From Deltaproteobacteria bacterium UBA2957 (GTDB lineage Bacteria; Myxococcota_A; UBA796), in NCBI GenBank assembly GCA_002348535.1, contig DEBL01000208.1, forward strand, positions 1 through 6,932: a stretch of DNA of 6,932 bases, in the 5' to 3' direction. Shown here piece after piece: positions 1 to 6,932 of the stretch. Positions within the stretch are counted from its first letter, which is position 1. Every line of letters begins with the position of its first letter. The notes under the pieces were generated by a model. The model saw nothing but the letters and a program-made list of their open reading frames with translations. It searched no databases and was not told where the DNA came from. Both the position numbers and the translations under genes were made by a program.

Positions 1-2837
1 ACCTTGCAGTCCCGCGCAACGGCTTGATGGTTCCAGTCATTGTCTACGGCAGTAAGCGAGCCTCGTCGCGTTTTTGCATCGAGCGCGCGGCGGTCCCAGT
101 GCCGCAGCAGACGTTCATTGTTGTAGGCTCCGTGGTGTTGGTAGAAGTAGTACTCGCCCGACAATCCGCCGTATGCAACCAAGAGCGTCGGTGAATAGGC
201 TGTACCCCCAGTCGATCCGGACGGGCTCCCCGCCATGAACTGATGGACATCGCTGTAAACCGGTGCGTTTGGCAAGCTGTGTTCGAGTGCATGAAAGCCG
301 TCAGCAACCATGCTCAAGTTCATCCACAAGTCGCCTCCACCCTCTGCAATGCACAGCATGTCGAGTTCGTTGCAGGCTTCCACATACCACTGGCGCTGGT
401 CGCGTCGACTTTGTTGATACACCTTCACACTGGTGGCGCCGACGGTCTTCAGGCGCTGGACATGGTTTCGAGCGGCGGTCCGGTCGGGGGTCTTCGCGTT
501 TTCGTTTCCGAGCGCTCCATAGAGCACATACCCCGTTGAATACACCCGAGGTCCGGCAGACAAGCCCGCCTCGACACGCTCGGACTGTGTAAACACAACA
601 TCCGTTGATGCGCTCGGATCATGAACTGTGGTCACGCCGAAGTCGAGATTGACCGCGTACTGCCAGGGTTGCTCGGGGAGAATGTCTCCCGACCCGTAGT
701 GCATGTGGGCGTGCACATCGATGAGTCCCGGGATGACCGTCTTGCCAGATGCATCCATGACCGCTGCACCGGGCGGAACCGCACCGCCTTTCTCAATGGA
801 CGATATGGTGTCACCTTCGACCACAATGGTGGCGTCATCGATGACGGTGTCGCCATCCATCGTAATGACGGAAGCGCCTGTGATTGCCCATGTTTTGTCT
901 GGCCGGTCGCGGGGCAGCTGGAAGGCAAGCGTCGAGAGGGAGGGTTCGTCGAGATCTTCACTGGACGGAATCCGATCGCGAGCGAGGCCTTGCCGATAAA
1001 AAACATCGCCTTGGACCCATGTGACGGCATCCCCACTCGGTGTCCAATTGAGCCAATCACCCACCGTTTCGGTGAGTTGAAGCTTCGGAAGTGCATCGAG
1101 CTGGGCGTGCACTCCGGGTTGCGGCATGGCGGCGACCCACGCTTGGTGGTTGAGCTTGTATGCAATCCGATCGAAGGACGGACTTGGGATGGCCTCCACC
1201 GCTCCGGGGAACGTGATGTGAGTCTGGCGATCGTGTCCGTTCCAGTTCACGCTCACAAAATCGCTCTTCGCAGGGGACCGGCTCTTTCGCTCCCCCACGG
1301 CGAGCCACCAGATTCGCTCGTCGTGCACGGTGAGAATCGGAGCCCGGAATCCGACTCCCGAGTCAACGGTTTCGGCAAGCCGAGTCACCGTCCATTCACC
1401 CTTGATCCGATCGAGTCGCAGCAGTTCGAACCAAGGGAAGGACCGCATGTTGGGTCGATTGTCTTGGTTGGGGTCTCGCAACACCACAACGCTCTTCCCC
1501 TCGGGACCAAAGACGGGGTTTGTGAGATGCCCTTCAACGGGAAGGGTCTCGGTTCGACCAAACCCGCGACCGCCGGTCAAGTGGAGGCGGCCCGATTGGT
1601 CATCGTCGGACCAGCTGGTCCACAACAACCTTCGACCGTCTTTGGACCAGCGTGGAGCAAAACCGGGCCCAAGGTCCTTGAGGGTCCCGGCTCGCTCTAC
1701 GATCAGGCGCCCCATGGCGGAATAGGTAAGGTCGCCGAACCGATTCATGGCTGGCCATCGATTAACCTTGGACTTTACGGTGTCGGGAATTGTGTTCTGG
1801 GCCCGGTGCACGTCATGGATTCGCCAGCTTGCCTGTACTCGGAACGGAATCTCAGACCGGCTCCCATCGAGACTCACGCGCCACAGCTTGCCACCGGCCC
1901 ATAAAACGAGGTCTCCCTCCGAGGTCCAGTCCATTGCAGGGTACACGCCATGCAGCGCAAACCCCTCCATCTGGTCGTGGTCGAGCCAGTCGGCGATGAC
2001 TCGGCGTTTTCGGGTTGCGAAGTCAAGGTGCTCCAAAAGCGTTTGGTTCCGATCGCGGCTCACGAACACAAGGCCCGATCCGTCGGGGAGAAGCGTCGGC
2101 CGAACCGCACTGCCATTGCCGCTCACTTCGGTCCGGAGGTTGCCGGTCACCCGATCGAGTCGCATGACGCGCCAAAGGCCACGCAGCGGATCGTCGTTGT
2201 AGTCGAAGCGTCCGTTTCGCGAGGAAAACCAGATCGTTCGCCCATCGGTTGTGGCTTCACCTGCGTGGGGATGGTCGTCCTTTGTGGTCAGCGGAACGCC
2301 GTTCCCGCCATCGGGGTGGTACTGCCACAGTTCAGTGACCCCGATGCTGCGCGTGTCTACGGTGCGTCGCCGAGCGATCACCCATGGCCCGCTTGGGTCC
2401 CAGACGGGGTCAGTGACTCGAGCGGTGTCCTCATCGGTCAGCAATGTCGGGTTGCTCCCGTCGGAATTCATGGTCCAGATTTGTTCGTTGCCGTTGGCAT
2501 CAGACACATAGGCAATTCGGCTTCCGTCTGGTGAAAAGCGAGGTTCACTGTCCCATGCTGCTCCGGATGTGAGACGGGTGGCATCGCCGCCCTCGAGGGG
2601 AAGAGCCCACACGTCACCCAACAGGTCAAAGATGACGGTGTCACCGTGGACGCTGACACTCATCCACGTGCCTTCGGTCGTGTCGATGCTCACTTCATGG
2701 GTCGACCCGAACGCATCCGTGATGTCCCACTCAGTGTCCGTTTGTGCAGCATCAGCGGCGGTGTCTGCCTCGGCTGTCCCCGCCTCGGCGAGTGATTGGG
2801 GAGCAAGGAAGACCAGCGTGAAAAAAGGAATGAACAT
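1..2837 (-). CDS. Exported TolB/PD40 beta-propeller amidohydrolase (3' end outside window)
   Basis: Likely a secreted or periplasmic metal-dependent hydrolase of the amidohydrolase superfamily carrying an N-terminal beta-propeller; substrate unknown (peptidase/dipeptidase-like and cyclic amide roles are known in relatives). Seen: 945 codons open to the left edge. Residues 1-18 form a short hydrophobic signal-like segment (MFIPFFTLVFLA, possible cleavage after SLA) without the usual basic residues. PD40-type blade motifs recur near residues 97-113 (PRFSPDGSRIAYVSD), 144-157, 248-261, 302-325, 395-411, 440-457, 551-569 and 596-616. The amidohydrolase part starts near 650 (ITGASVITMDGDTVI), with the PGLIDVHAH metal motif at 703-711 (H709, H711), candidate carboxylated lysine K805 (SVKVYQQ), AEGGG at 831-835 and LEH at 851-853. 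The tail (SPTLLVAYGGLSGEYYFYQHH) is typical of this subfamily. Start: an in-frame TAA at 2849-2847 lies just upstream, and this ATG is the first start codon after it; a weak AGGA lies 12 bases before it. Domain call is strong; the activity is inference. Confidence 0.9.
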   Translation of the reverse strand, partial: MFIPFFTLVFLAPQSLAEAGTAEADTAADAAQTDTEWDITDAFGSTHEVSIDTTEGTWMSVSVHGDTVIFDLLGDVWALPLEGGDATRLTSGAAWDSEPRFSPDGSRIAYVSDANGNEQIWTMNSDGSNPTLLTDEDTARVTDPVWDPSGPWVIARRRTVDTRSIGVTELWQYHPDGGNGVPLTTKDDHPHAGEATTDGRTIWFSSRNGRFDYNDDPLRGLWRVMRLDRVTGNLRTEVSGNGSAVRPTLLPDGSGLVFVSRDRNQTLLEHLDFATRKRRVIADWLDHDQMEGFALHGVYPAMDWTSEGDLVLWAGGKLWRVSLDGSRSEIPFRVQASWRIHDVHRAQNTIPDTVKSKVNRWPAMNRFGDLTYSAMGRLIVERAGTLKDLGPGFAPRWSKDGRRLLWTSWSDDDQSGRLHLTGGRGFGRTETLPVEGHLTNPVFGPEGKSVVVLRDPNQDNRPNMRSFPWFELLRLDRIKGEWTVTRLAETVDSGVGFRAPILTVHDERIWWLAVGERKSRSPAKSDFVSVNWNGHDRQTHITFPGAVEAIPSPSFDRIAYKLNHQAWVAAMPQPGVHAQLDALPKLQLTETVGDWLNWTPSGDAVTWVQGDVFYRQGLARDRIPSSEDLDEPSLSTLAFQLPRDRPDKTWAITGASVITMDGDTVIDDATIVVEGDTISSIEKGGAVPPGAAVMDASGKTVIPGLIDVHAHMHYGSGDILPEQPWQYAVNLDFGVTTVHDPSASTDVVFTQSERVEAGLSAGPRVYSTGYVLYGALGNENAKTPDRTAARNHVQRLKTVGATSVKVYQQSRRDQRQWYVEACNELDMLCIAEGGGDLWMNLSMVADGFHALEHSLPNAPVYSDVHQFMAGSPSGSTGGTAYSPTLLVAYGGLSGEYYFYQHHGAYNNERLLRHWDRRALDAKTRRGSLTAVDNDWNHQAVARDCK

Positions 2838-3043
2838 GCTGAGTGCTTATCCTGTGTCGACGGCGAGGGTGTGGGACCGGAAACTCGTCGGGCGATTGCG
2901 CCTTCTGCTGGGGATCAAATTGCCGAGGTTGAGCTCGGATCCAATCTTCGTTGATGCGAGGGCTTCGATCTGTGTTCGGCGCCTTGAAATTGTCGATAGA
3001 GATGCCAAAAGTGTGGAACGCAAGCGGATCGGCCATGTTCGTG

Positions 3044-3058
3044 CCGGTCACTGACTGG
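3044..3058. promoter_or_regulatory. Imperfect palindrome, possible operator
   Basis: CCGGTCACTGACTGG has matching arms GTCA/TGAC around a single central C, extended by CC/GG after one mismatch. It lies in the middle of the divergent intergenic region, about 110 bases upstream of the PBP start and 205 bases upstream of the amidohydrolase start, where a shared regulator could bind. Only one copy was seen and no regulator gene is adjacent. A palindrome this short can occur by chance, so the call is weak. Confidence 0.15.
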
Positions 3059-3156
3059 GCACGGATCGACCAGAATGTATGCAGAGGCTCTTGAAAGCTT
3101 CGCGGTGATGAACAACGTCGCAAGCCGCGTGCGGTACGATTCGCGGTGTCGTTGAT

Positions 3157-3161
3157 GAGGG
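3157..3161 (+). promoter_or_regulatory. Ribosome binding site fixing the TTG start of the PBP gene
   Basis: GAGGG sits about 8 bases before TTG at 3169. No ATG or GTG occurs in frame in the roughly 50 codons-worth of sequence just upstream that I checked (to about 3121), and the ATG at 3155 is in another frame that stops after 14 codons. The Shine-Dalgarno match and the immediate MGSK-hydrophobic segment together support TTG initiation. Confidence 0.6.
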
Positions 3162-3168
3162 CGTCGCC

Positions 3169-5526
3169 TTGGGTTCCAAACATCAAATACTGCTCTTGAG
3201 CATATCGTTGCTGTTCGGCGTAGCCGTCGGAGGGCTGTGGCCAAGCGTGATCCACATTCGCGACAACACCCGCGCCATGGCGGACGCACATAGAAAGCAC
3301 GAAACGGCCCACAAAGGGTGGTCGTTCCCGGCCAAGGTGTGGTCAAACTCTGCAAGCATTGACCTGCCCCCAGAGCAGTTGATGGAGCACGCCCGACTGC
3401 GGGACTATGTGCAGGCATGCCCAGCACGCGATCCGGGCGAGTACTGCCCAAAAACCGGGACGGTCATTCCACGAGGAGGGGTCTTTCCAGAGGGTAAGCA
3501 ACCGGGTGGCTTGGCGGGGTGGACCCGTCCGATCGCGCTGGAGCCCATGATCATTGGATACCTGATTGGACCCGATGCAGAGATCCGAGACCATCTCCCT
3601 CTTGAAGAGGCACCCGAACATCTTGTTGATGCCATTCTCGCCTCGGAGGACAGCAACTTTTGGGACCATTACGGCGTGGACGTTCGGGGGTTGATGCGTG
3701 CGACGGTTGCCAACGCGCGGACCAAGTCCTACGGCCAAGGCGCTTCAACGCTGCACATGCAAGTGGTTCGCTCTCTCTCCCAGAATCGGGAAGACAGCCT
3801 TCGACGAAAGCTAAAAGAAATCGCGATGGCGTTCACCCTCGATGGCTACCTCGGCAAAGAAGGTGTCCTGCAGATGTACCTTGATGTGCCTTACTTGGGC
3901 CAGTCGGGAACCTTTGCCATCTGTGGGTTTGAGGCTGCTGCTCGGCATTACTGGGGCAAGTCAGCGCGGGAATTGACCCTTGGGGAAGCGGCCACGCTCG
4001 TTGGGATTTTGCCCCGCCCCGCGTCCTGGGGCCCGGACATTGATCCGAGCATGGCAAAGATTCGCCGAGACAAGGTCCTCAAGCGGATGGAAGAGGTCAT
4101 GGGGTACGACGTGAGCGCAGCCCGTGCAGAGCCGGTTGTGAACAAACTCACGCCGGTTCCACCCACCATTTTTCCGTCGTACATGCAGGCCACTCGGGCG
4201 TGGCTCGAGGCCCACCTCCCGACCCAGACGGTGTATGGGTCAGGCTTGAATGTGTACACGGCATTGGACGTGGTCGCGCAAATGCGAACTGAGGAAGTCA
4301 TCGACGAAAAACTCGCCTACCTCGAGCGCCAACTTGGGCAGTCGTCGGAAGAACCCCTGCAAGCAGCCGGTGCCTTGGTCGACCCCTATACGGGTGCCAT
4401 GGTTGCCGTGTATGGCGGGCGGGACTCGACATCGACCGGTTTCAATCGAGCCACTCAGGCGCGTCGTCAGGCGGGCTCAAGCTTTAAGCCGCTGGTGTAT
4501 GCCTTGGCGTTTTCTCGGATGGATGGCGACGGAATGCCGCTCTACACGGCTGCAGACACCGTTCCGAATCAACGGCGGACCTTCGAAAATACCGACGGCT
4601 GGCGACCCCGCAACGTGGGGGGCAAGTACACGCCCACGGTGCCTCTCGCACAAGCCTTGGCGTCGAGTTCCAACATCGGTACGGCATCGTTGCTCGAAGA
4701 GTTGGGCGGGCCTCGACATCTCGTGGATTTCGCCGACCGGCTCGGCTTTGAAAAGCGCTGGCTTCCTGAAGAACTGGGATTGGCTCTCGGTCAAGGCGAG
4801 GTCACTCCGCTTGAGATGGCCTCATTTGCTTCTGCGGTCATCAATGGGGGGCGGAAGTCGACTGGGAGCCCTGTTCTACTCGCTCGCGATGCAGCACAGC
4901 AAATCCCAGTGGGAGCGCTGTCGCAGGAGCGACCCGTGATGTCTCCTGAGGCCGCTGCATTGACACTGGAACTGATGCGCGGCGTCGTGCTATCGGGAAC
5001 CGGTGGCGCCATACGCGGGGTCAACGGTGTTGCTGGGTACACCGGGGAAGCGATCGGAAAGACCGGCACAACAGACAATGAATACGATCTCTGGTTTGTC
5101 GGGGGCACCCCTCATTACGCCAGTGCGTTGTGGGTCGGATACGATACGCCGACACGCGTGGGCGGCAGTGCCAGCGAGGTTGCGGCGCCGCTATGGGGCT
5201 GGTGGATGAACGAAGTGGCTTCGGATCTTGCACCCCGAAGCTTCGAGCGCCCCCAACTCGATTACCGTCGAATCTGCACAGTGACCGGGCTCCGGCCTCA
5301 GAAGGGAGAGGGGTGCAAGTCCATTCGCGCGCCCTTCTTGCCCGGTACTGCGCCTCGAGGCACGTCCGAGGTGTGCGACAAAGACGACCCAGAGAAGAAA
5401 TTTGTGAGTTTCTGGAACCGACGGCGGCAAGACCAAACGAAACGGCGCTCGTCGGGTCCTGCCGTTACTGCACCGGCCAATCAGGCCTCGGGCAAAGCGC
5501 GATCGAGCGGCCCCTCGCCGTTTTAG
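3169..5526 (+). CDS. Class A penicillin-binding protein (GT51 glycosyltransferase / transpeptidase)
   Basis: Bifunctional peptidoglycan synthase: it polymerises lipid II into glycan strands and cross-links stem peptides, on the outer face of the cytoplasmic membrane. Seen in 785 residues: one N-terminal membrane anchor (about 7-27). An unusual segment follows at about 30-135, with C84 and C93. The GT51 domain spans about 140-310, with EDxxFxxHxG at 160-169 (catalytic E160), GASTLHMQ at 191-198, RKxxE at 213-217 and GVLQMYLD at 232-239. The transpeptidase spans about 395-680, with SxxK at 437-440 (S437 nucleophile), SSN at 500-502 and KTGTT at 631-635. The C-terminus has C703, C716 and C736 and a basic, Ser/Pro/Ala-rich tail from about 750. 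Length is near that of PBP1A-type proteins but there is no obvious OB/ODD insertion. Start is TTG with GAGGG 8 bases before. The stop TAG overlaps the next gene's Shine-Dalgarno. All transpeptidase motifs are intact; several GT51 positions differ from consensus. Confidence 0.95.
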   Translation: MGSKHQILLLSISLLFGVAVGGLWPSVIHIRDNTRAMADAHRKHETAHKGWSFPAKVWSNSASIDLPPEQLMEHARLRDYVQACPARDPGEYCPKTGTVIPRGGVFPEGKQPGGLAGWTRPIALEPMIIGYLIGPDAEIRDHLPLEEAPEHLVDAILASEDSNFWDHYGVDVRGLMRATVANARTKSYGQGASTLHMQVVRSLSQNREDSLRRKLKEIAMAFTLDGYLGKEGVLQMYLDVPYLGQSGTFAICGFEAAARHYWGKSARELTLGEAATLVGILPRPASWGPDIDPSMAKIRRDKVLKRMEEVMGYDVSAARAEPVVNKLTPVPPTIFPSYMQATRAWLEAHLPTQTVYGSGLNVYTALDVVAQMRTEEVIDEKLAYLERQLGQSSEEPLQAAGALVDPYTGAMVAVYGGRDSTSTGFNRATQARRQAGSSFKPLVYALAFSRMDGDGMPLYTAADTVPNQRRTFENTDGWRPRNVGGKYTPTVPLAQALASSSNIGTASLLEELGGPRHLVDFADRLGFEKRWLPEELGLALGQGEVTPLEMASFASAVINGGRKSTGSPVLLARDAAQQIPVGALSQERPVMSPEAAALTLELMRGVVLSGTGGAIRGVNGVAGYTGEAIGKTGTTDNEYDLWFVGGTPHYASALWVGYDTPTRVGGSASEVAAPLWGWWMNEVASDLAPRSFERPQLDYRRICTVTGLRPQKGEGCKSIRAPFLPGTAPRGTSEVCDKDDPEKKFVSFWNRRRQDQTKRRSSGPAVTAPANQASGKARSSGPSPF

Positions 5527-5530
5527 GAGG
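5525..5530 (+). promoter_or_regulatory. Shine-Dalgarno of the aldo/keto reductase gene, overlapping the PBP stop codon
   Basis: A perfect AGGAGG starts inside the TAG stop codon of the PBP gene (5524-5526) and ends 4 bases before the ATG at 5535. It decides the start of the reductase, because that reading frame stays open for a further 135 codons upstream inside the PBP gene. The arrangement implies that ribosomes finishing the PBP can reinitiate on the reductase (translational coupling). Confidence 0.85.
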
Positions 5531-5534
5531 TCCG

Positions 5535-6554
5535 ATGACATCCCTTCCGTTGGGCGCATCCCCTCTCACCGTCAGTCGTGTCATTTTGGGCGCGTGGTCC
5601 TTTGGTGGGTGGTACTGGGGCGGTGCCGATGACACTGCTTCGTGCGATGCGCTTCGCGCTGCGGTCGACGCTGGGATCACGAGCATCGATACAGCCCCCG
5701 TTTACGGTTTTGGCCGGTCCGAGGAAGTGGTTGGACGGGCCATACAGGGCATTCGCGACCGCGTGCAGGTGCTGACAAAGATCGGTCTCCGCTGGGACAC
5801 TGAAGAAGGCGCCCACTTCTTTGATACCGTCGATCCAGAGGGCCGAGCGTGGCGAATCACGCGGAATTTGCGTCCTGACTCTGTGCGTTGGGAAGTGGAA
5901 CAGTCGTTGCGGCGGCTCGGAATCGAGCACATCGACTTGATCCAGTGTCACTGGCCCGACCCGTCCACCCCGATCGCTGACACCATGGGGGCCCTCAGGA
6001 TGCTGCATGCGGAGGGAAAAGTCGGTGCGGTCGGTGTATCCAACTTCTCCACTGAACAGATGGATGAAGCCCGGACGGCGCTTGGGGATGTTCCGCTGGC
6101 ATCCGACCAACCGCGCTATTCGTTGCTGCACCGCGAGGTCGAATCAACCGTTCTTCCCTACTGCCTTCGGAATGACGTGGGTGTCATTGTCTACTCGCCG
6201 ATGGGGCGAGGGATTTTGACGGGCCGGGTATCGATGGACCGTTCGTTTCCGGAGGGCGATGGGCGTCGAGATGATCCGCTCTACCATCCAGAGAACCGAG
6301 CGAAGGTGTTGGGTGCGCTCGACGAAATCGCGGACATCGCCGCGAGCCACAACATTACACTGGCGAACCTTGCCGTGGCGTGGGTGCTTCACCAAGAGGG
6401 TGTGACGGCTGCGCTCGTGGGGGCCCGCACTCCAGATCAAGCGCGTGAAAACGCGAGGGCAATGGATGTTCGATTCTCAGCCGATGAACTGAGCCGACTG
6501 CGAACGGTTTTCTCGGCGGTCCGGATCAACAAACGACCGGGGTCGGGTGCATGA
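5535..6554 (+). CDS. Aldo/keto reductase, YhdN/IolS-like (AKR11-type)
   Basis: Cytoplasmic NAD(P)H-dependent oxidoreductase with a TIM-barrel fold, reducing aldehydes or ketones; the physiological substrate cannot be told from sequence. Seen in 339 residues: the catalytic tetrad D52, Y57 (IDTAPVYGFGRSEE), K82 (LTKIGL) and H139 (IQCHWPDP), the VGVSNFS strand at 166-172, and the C-terminal cofactor motif GARTPDQARENARA at 296-309. WGG near the N-terminus, DTAPxYGFGxSEE, HWPDP and SNFS are all shared with Bacillus YhdN (general stress protein 69) as I remember it. Length is normal for the family. The ATG at 5535 is chosen for the AGGAGG just before it and because MTSLPLG begins the usual first barrel hairpin. 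It lies 8 bases after the PBP stop and overlaps the next gene by 4 bases, so it is the middle gene of a coupled operon. No missing catalytic residue or truncation is seen. Confidence 0.93.
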   Translation: MTSLPLGASPLTVSRVILGAWSFGGWYWGGADDTASCDALRAAVDAGITSIDTAPVYGFGRSEEVVGRAIQGIRDRVQVLTKIGLRWDTEEGAHFFDTVDPEGRAWRITRNLRPDSVRWEVEQSLRRLGIEHIDLIQCHWPDPSTPIADTMGALRMLHAEGKVGAVGVSNFSTEQMDEARTALGDVPLASDQPRYSLLHREVESTVLPYCLRNDVGVIVYSPMGRGILTGRVSMDRSFPEGDGRRDDPLYHPENRAKVLGALDEIADIAASHNITLANLAVAWVLHQEGVTAALVGARTPDQARENARAMDVRFSADELSRLRTVFSAVRINKRPGSGA

Positions 6555-6932
6555 ATCGCACCACGGTTGTTCTTCGCGCCGTGTTCTGGATCGCCATCGC
6601 GATGGTGATCACCTACCCCGCATCAATGTCTCCCCGTGAGCTTCTGATTGGTCATCCGGATGTGGATGTATGGAACCACGCGTGGGGGTTTTGGTTTGTT
6701 CCGCACCAGCTGATTTCGCTCGAGTTGCCCTTCGCAACCGATCTGATTGGCGTTCCGGAGGGAGGCGACCTTTATTTTATCGACATGATAGGGGCGCTGA
6801 TCGGGACGCCAATTTCATGGGTATTCGGCCCTGCTGCGGCCTACAATGCGGTGATGATTGGGCGCATCGCCGCCGCAGGAATGGCGGGGCAGACACTGAC
6901 TCAAGAAGTGCTCGGGCCGGGGCCACATACGG
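6551..6932 (+). CDS. Integral membrane protein, GT-C glycosyltransferase-like (5' fragment)
   Basis: Only the first 127 codons are in the window; the frame is open to the right edge. Seen: an N-terminal membrane helix at about 6-24 (VVLRAVFWIAIAMVITYP); a loop with HPDVDVWNHAWGFWF at 35-49 containing a D37-x-D39 pair; then FATDLIGVPEGGDLYFIDMIGALIGTPISWVFG leading into a second hydrophobic stretch; and a third near 95-112. A short first helix followed by an Asp-containing outer loop with a WN(H/x)W motif and a P-x-G element is the pattern of large multi-membrane-span GT-C-fold proteins that use polyprenyl-phosphate sugars, many annotated only as hypothetical. I infer that kind of protein, without a defined substrate. 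The start is the ATGA overlap with the reductase stop (6551-6554); no strong Shine-Dalgarno precedes it, consistent with coupled translation. Confidence 0.7.
   Translation, partial: MNRTTVVLRAVFWIAIAMVITYPASMSPRELLIGHPDVDVWNHAWGFWFVPHQLISLELPFATDLIGVPEGGDLYFIDMIGALIGTPISWVFGPAAAYNAVMIGRIAAAGMAGQTLTQEVLGPGPHT

Larger units (their letters stand above)
2838..3168. other. 331-bp divergent intergenic region
   Basis: This stretch separates the minus-strand amidohydrolase from the plus-strand PBP gene and must hold the promoters for both directions. I do not see a convincing pair of -35/-10 boxes. TTGAAA occurs at 2984-2989 and 3091-3096, but neither has a good -10 at 17 bases; TACGAT at 3135-3140 could be a -10 but lacks a matching -35. 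A short imperfect palindrome lies at 3044-3058 and a weak hairpin at 3125-3146. Short ORFs cross the region in several frames, but none has a ribosome binding site or recognisable protein sequence. No RNA gene or terminator is recognisable. Confidence 0.6.

Noticed and set aside
621..1904. A 427-codon open frame on the plus strand, antisense to the amidohydrolase
   Set aside because: Its translation resembles no protein I know and lacks domain features, while the opposite strand carries a continuous, recognisable propeller-amidohydrolase. It is a shadow frame; the other plus-strand frames in 243-3054 are rejected for the same reason.
2931..2942. GAGCTCGGATCC, adjoining SacI and BamHI sites resembling a cloning polylinker
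   Set aside because: No further polylinker sites flank it and the surrounding sequence looks like the rest of the intergenic region; most likely chance.
3155..3199. ATG start slightly upstream of the PBP TTG
   Set aside because: It is out of frame with the PBP and ends after 14 codons with no support for a leader peptide beyond being open.
2752..3312. A 186-codon minus-strand frame crossing the intergenic region
   Set aside because: It overlaps the starts of both flanking genes. The part inside the gap has roughly half G/C at third positions (no coding bias), no Shine-Dalgarno before its internal ATGs, and no recognisable sequence.
5130..5534. Upstream extension of the aldo/keto reductase by 135 residues inside the PBP gene
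   Set aside because: The extension has no family similarity and overlaps the PBP C-terminus in another frame. The perfect AGGAGG at 5525-5530 and the standard family N-terminus support the start at 5535.

Overview
The window (about 60% G+C by eye) looks like ordinary, densely coded chromosome from a Gram-negative-type bacterium. The evidence is a class A penicillin-binding protein with one N-terminal membrane anchor, an exported propeller-amidohydrolase, and close gene packing with little non-coding DNA. The combination and composition would suit a Myxococcota/Deltaproteobacteria-like or similar uncultured lineage, but this is only an impression. I see no tRNA, rRNA, CRISPR array, insertion sequence or phage gene.

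Layout. Positions 1-2837 (minus strand) hold the 5' part of a large gene running off the left edge. It encodes an exported protein with a TolB/PD40-type beta-propeller region followed by a metal-dependent amidohydrolase domain; 945 codons are visible without a stop or frameshift. Positions 2838-3168 are a 331-bp divergent intergenic region. From 3169 rightward (plus strand) runs a three-gene cluster. First is a class A PBP (glycosyltransferase 51 plus transpeptidase, 785 aa, TTG start). Second is an aldo/keto reductase of the YhdN/IolS type (339 aa), whose Shine-Dalgarno overlaps the PBP stop codon. Third is a membrane protein starting in a 4-base ATGA overlap and cut by the right edge; it resembles GT-C-fold, lipid-linked-sugar glycosyltransferase-like proteins.

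How they work together. The three plus-strand genes are packed as a translationally coupled operon. The PBP polymerises and cross-links peptidoglycan and the last gene may act on envelope glycans, so an envelope theme is possible. The reductase has no obvious link to either. The amidohydrolase is divergent and may share only the intergenic control region.

I found no clear evidence of a new biological system. The points most worth a second look are non-canonical residues in otherwise conserved GT51 motifs of the PBP, its extra cysteine-containing N-terminal segment, the apparent Glu-for-His metal-ligand arrangement in the amidohydrolase, and the coupled PBP-reductase-membrane protein gene order.
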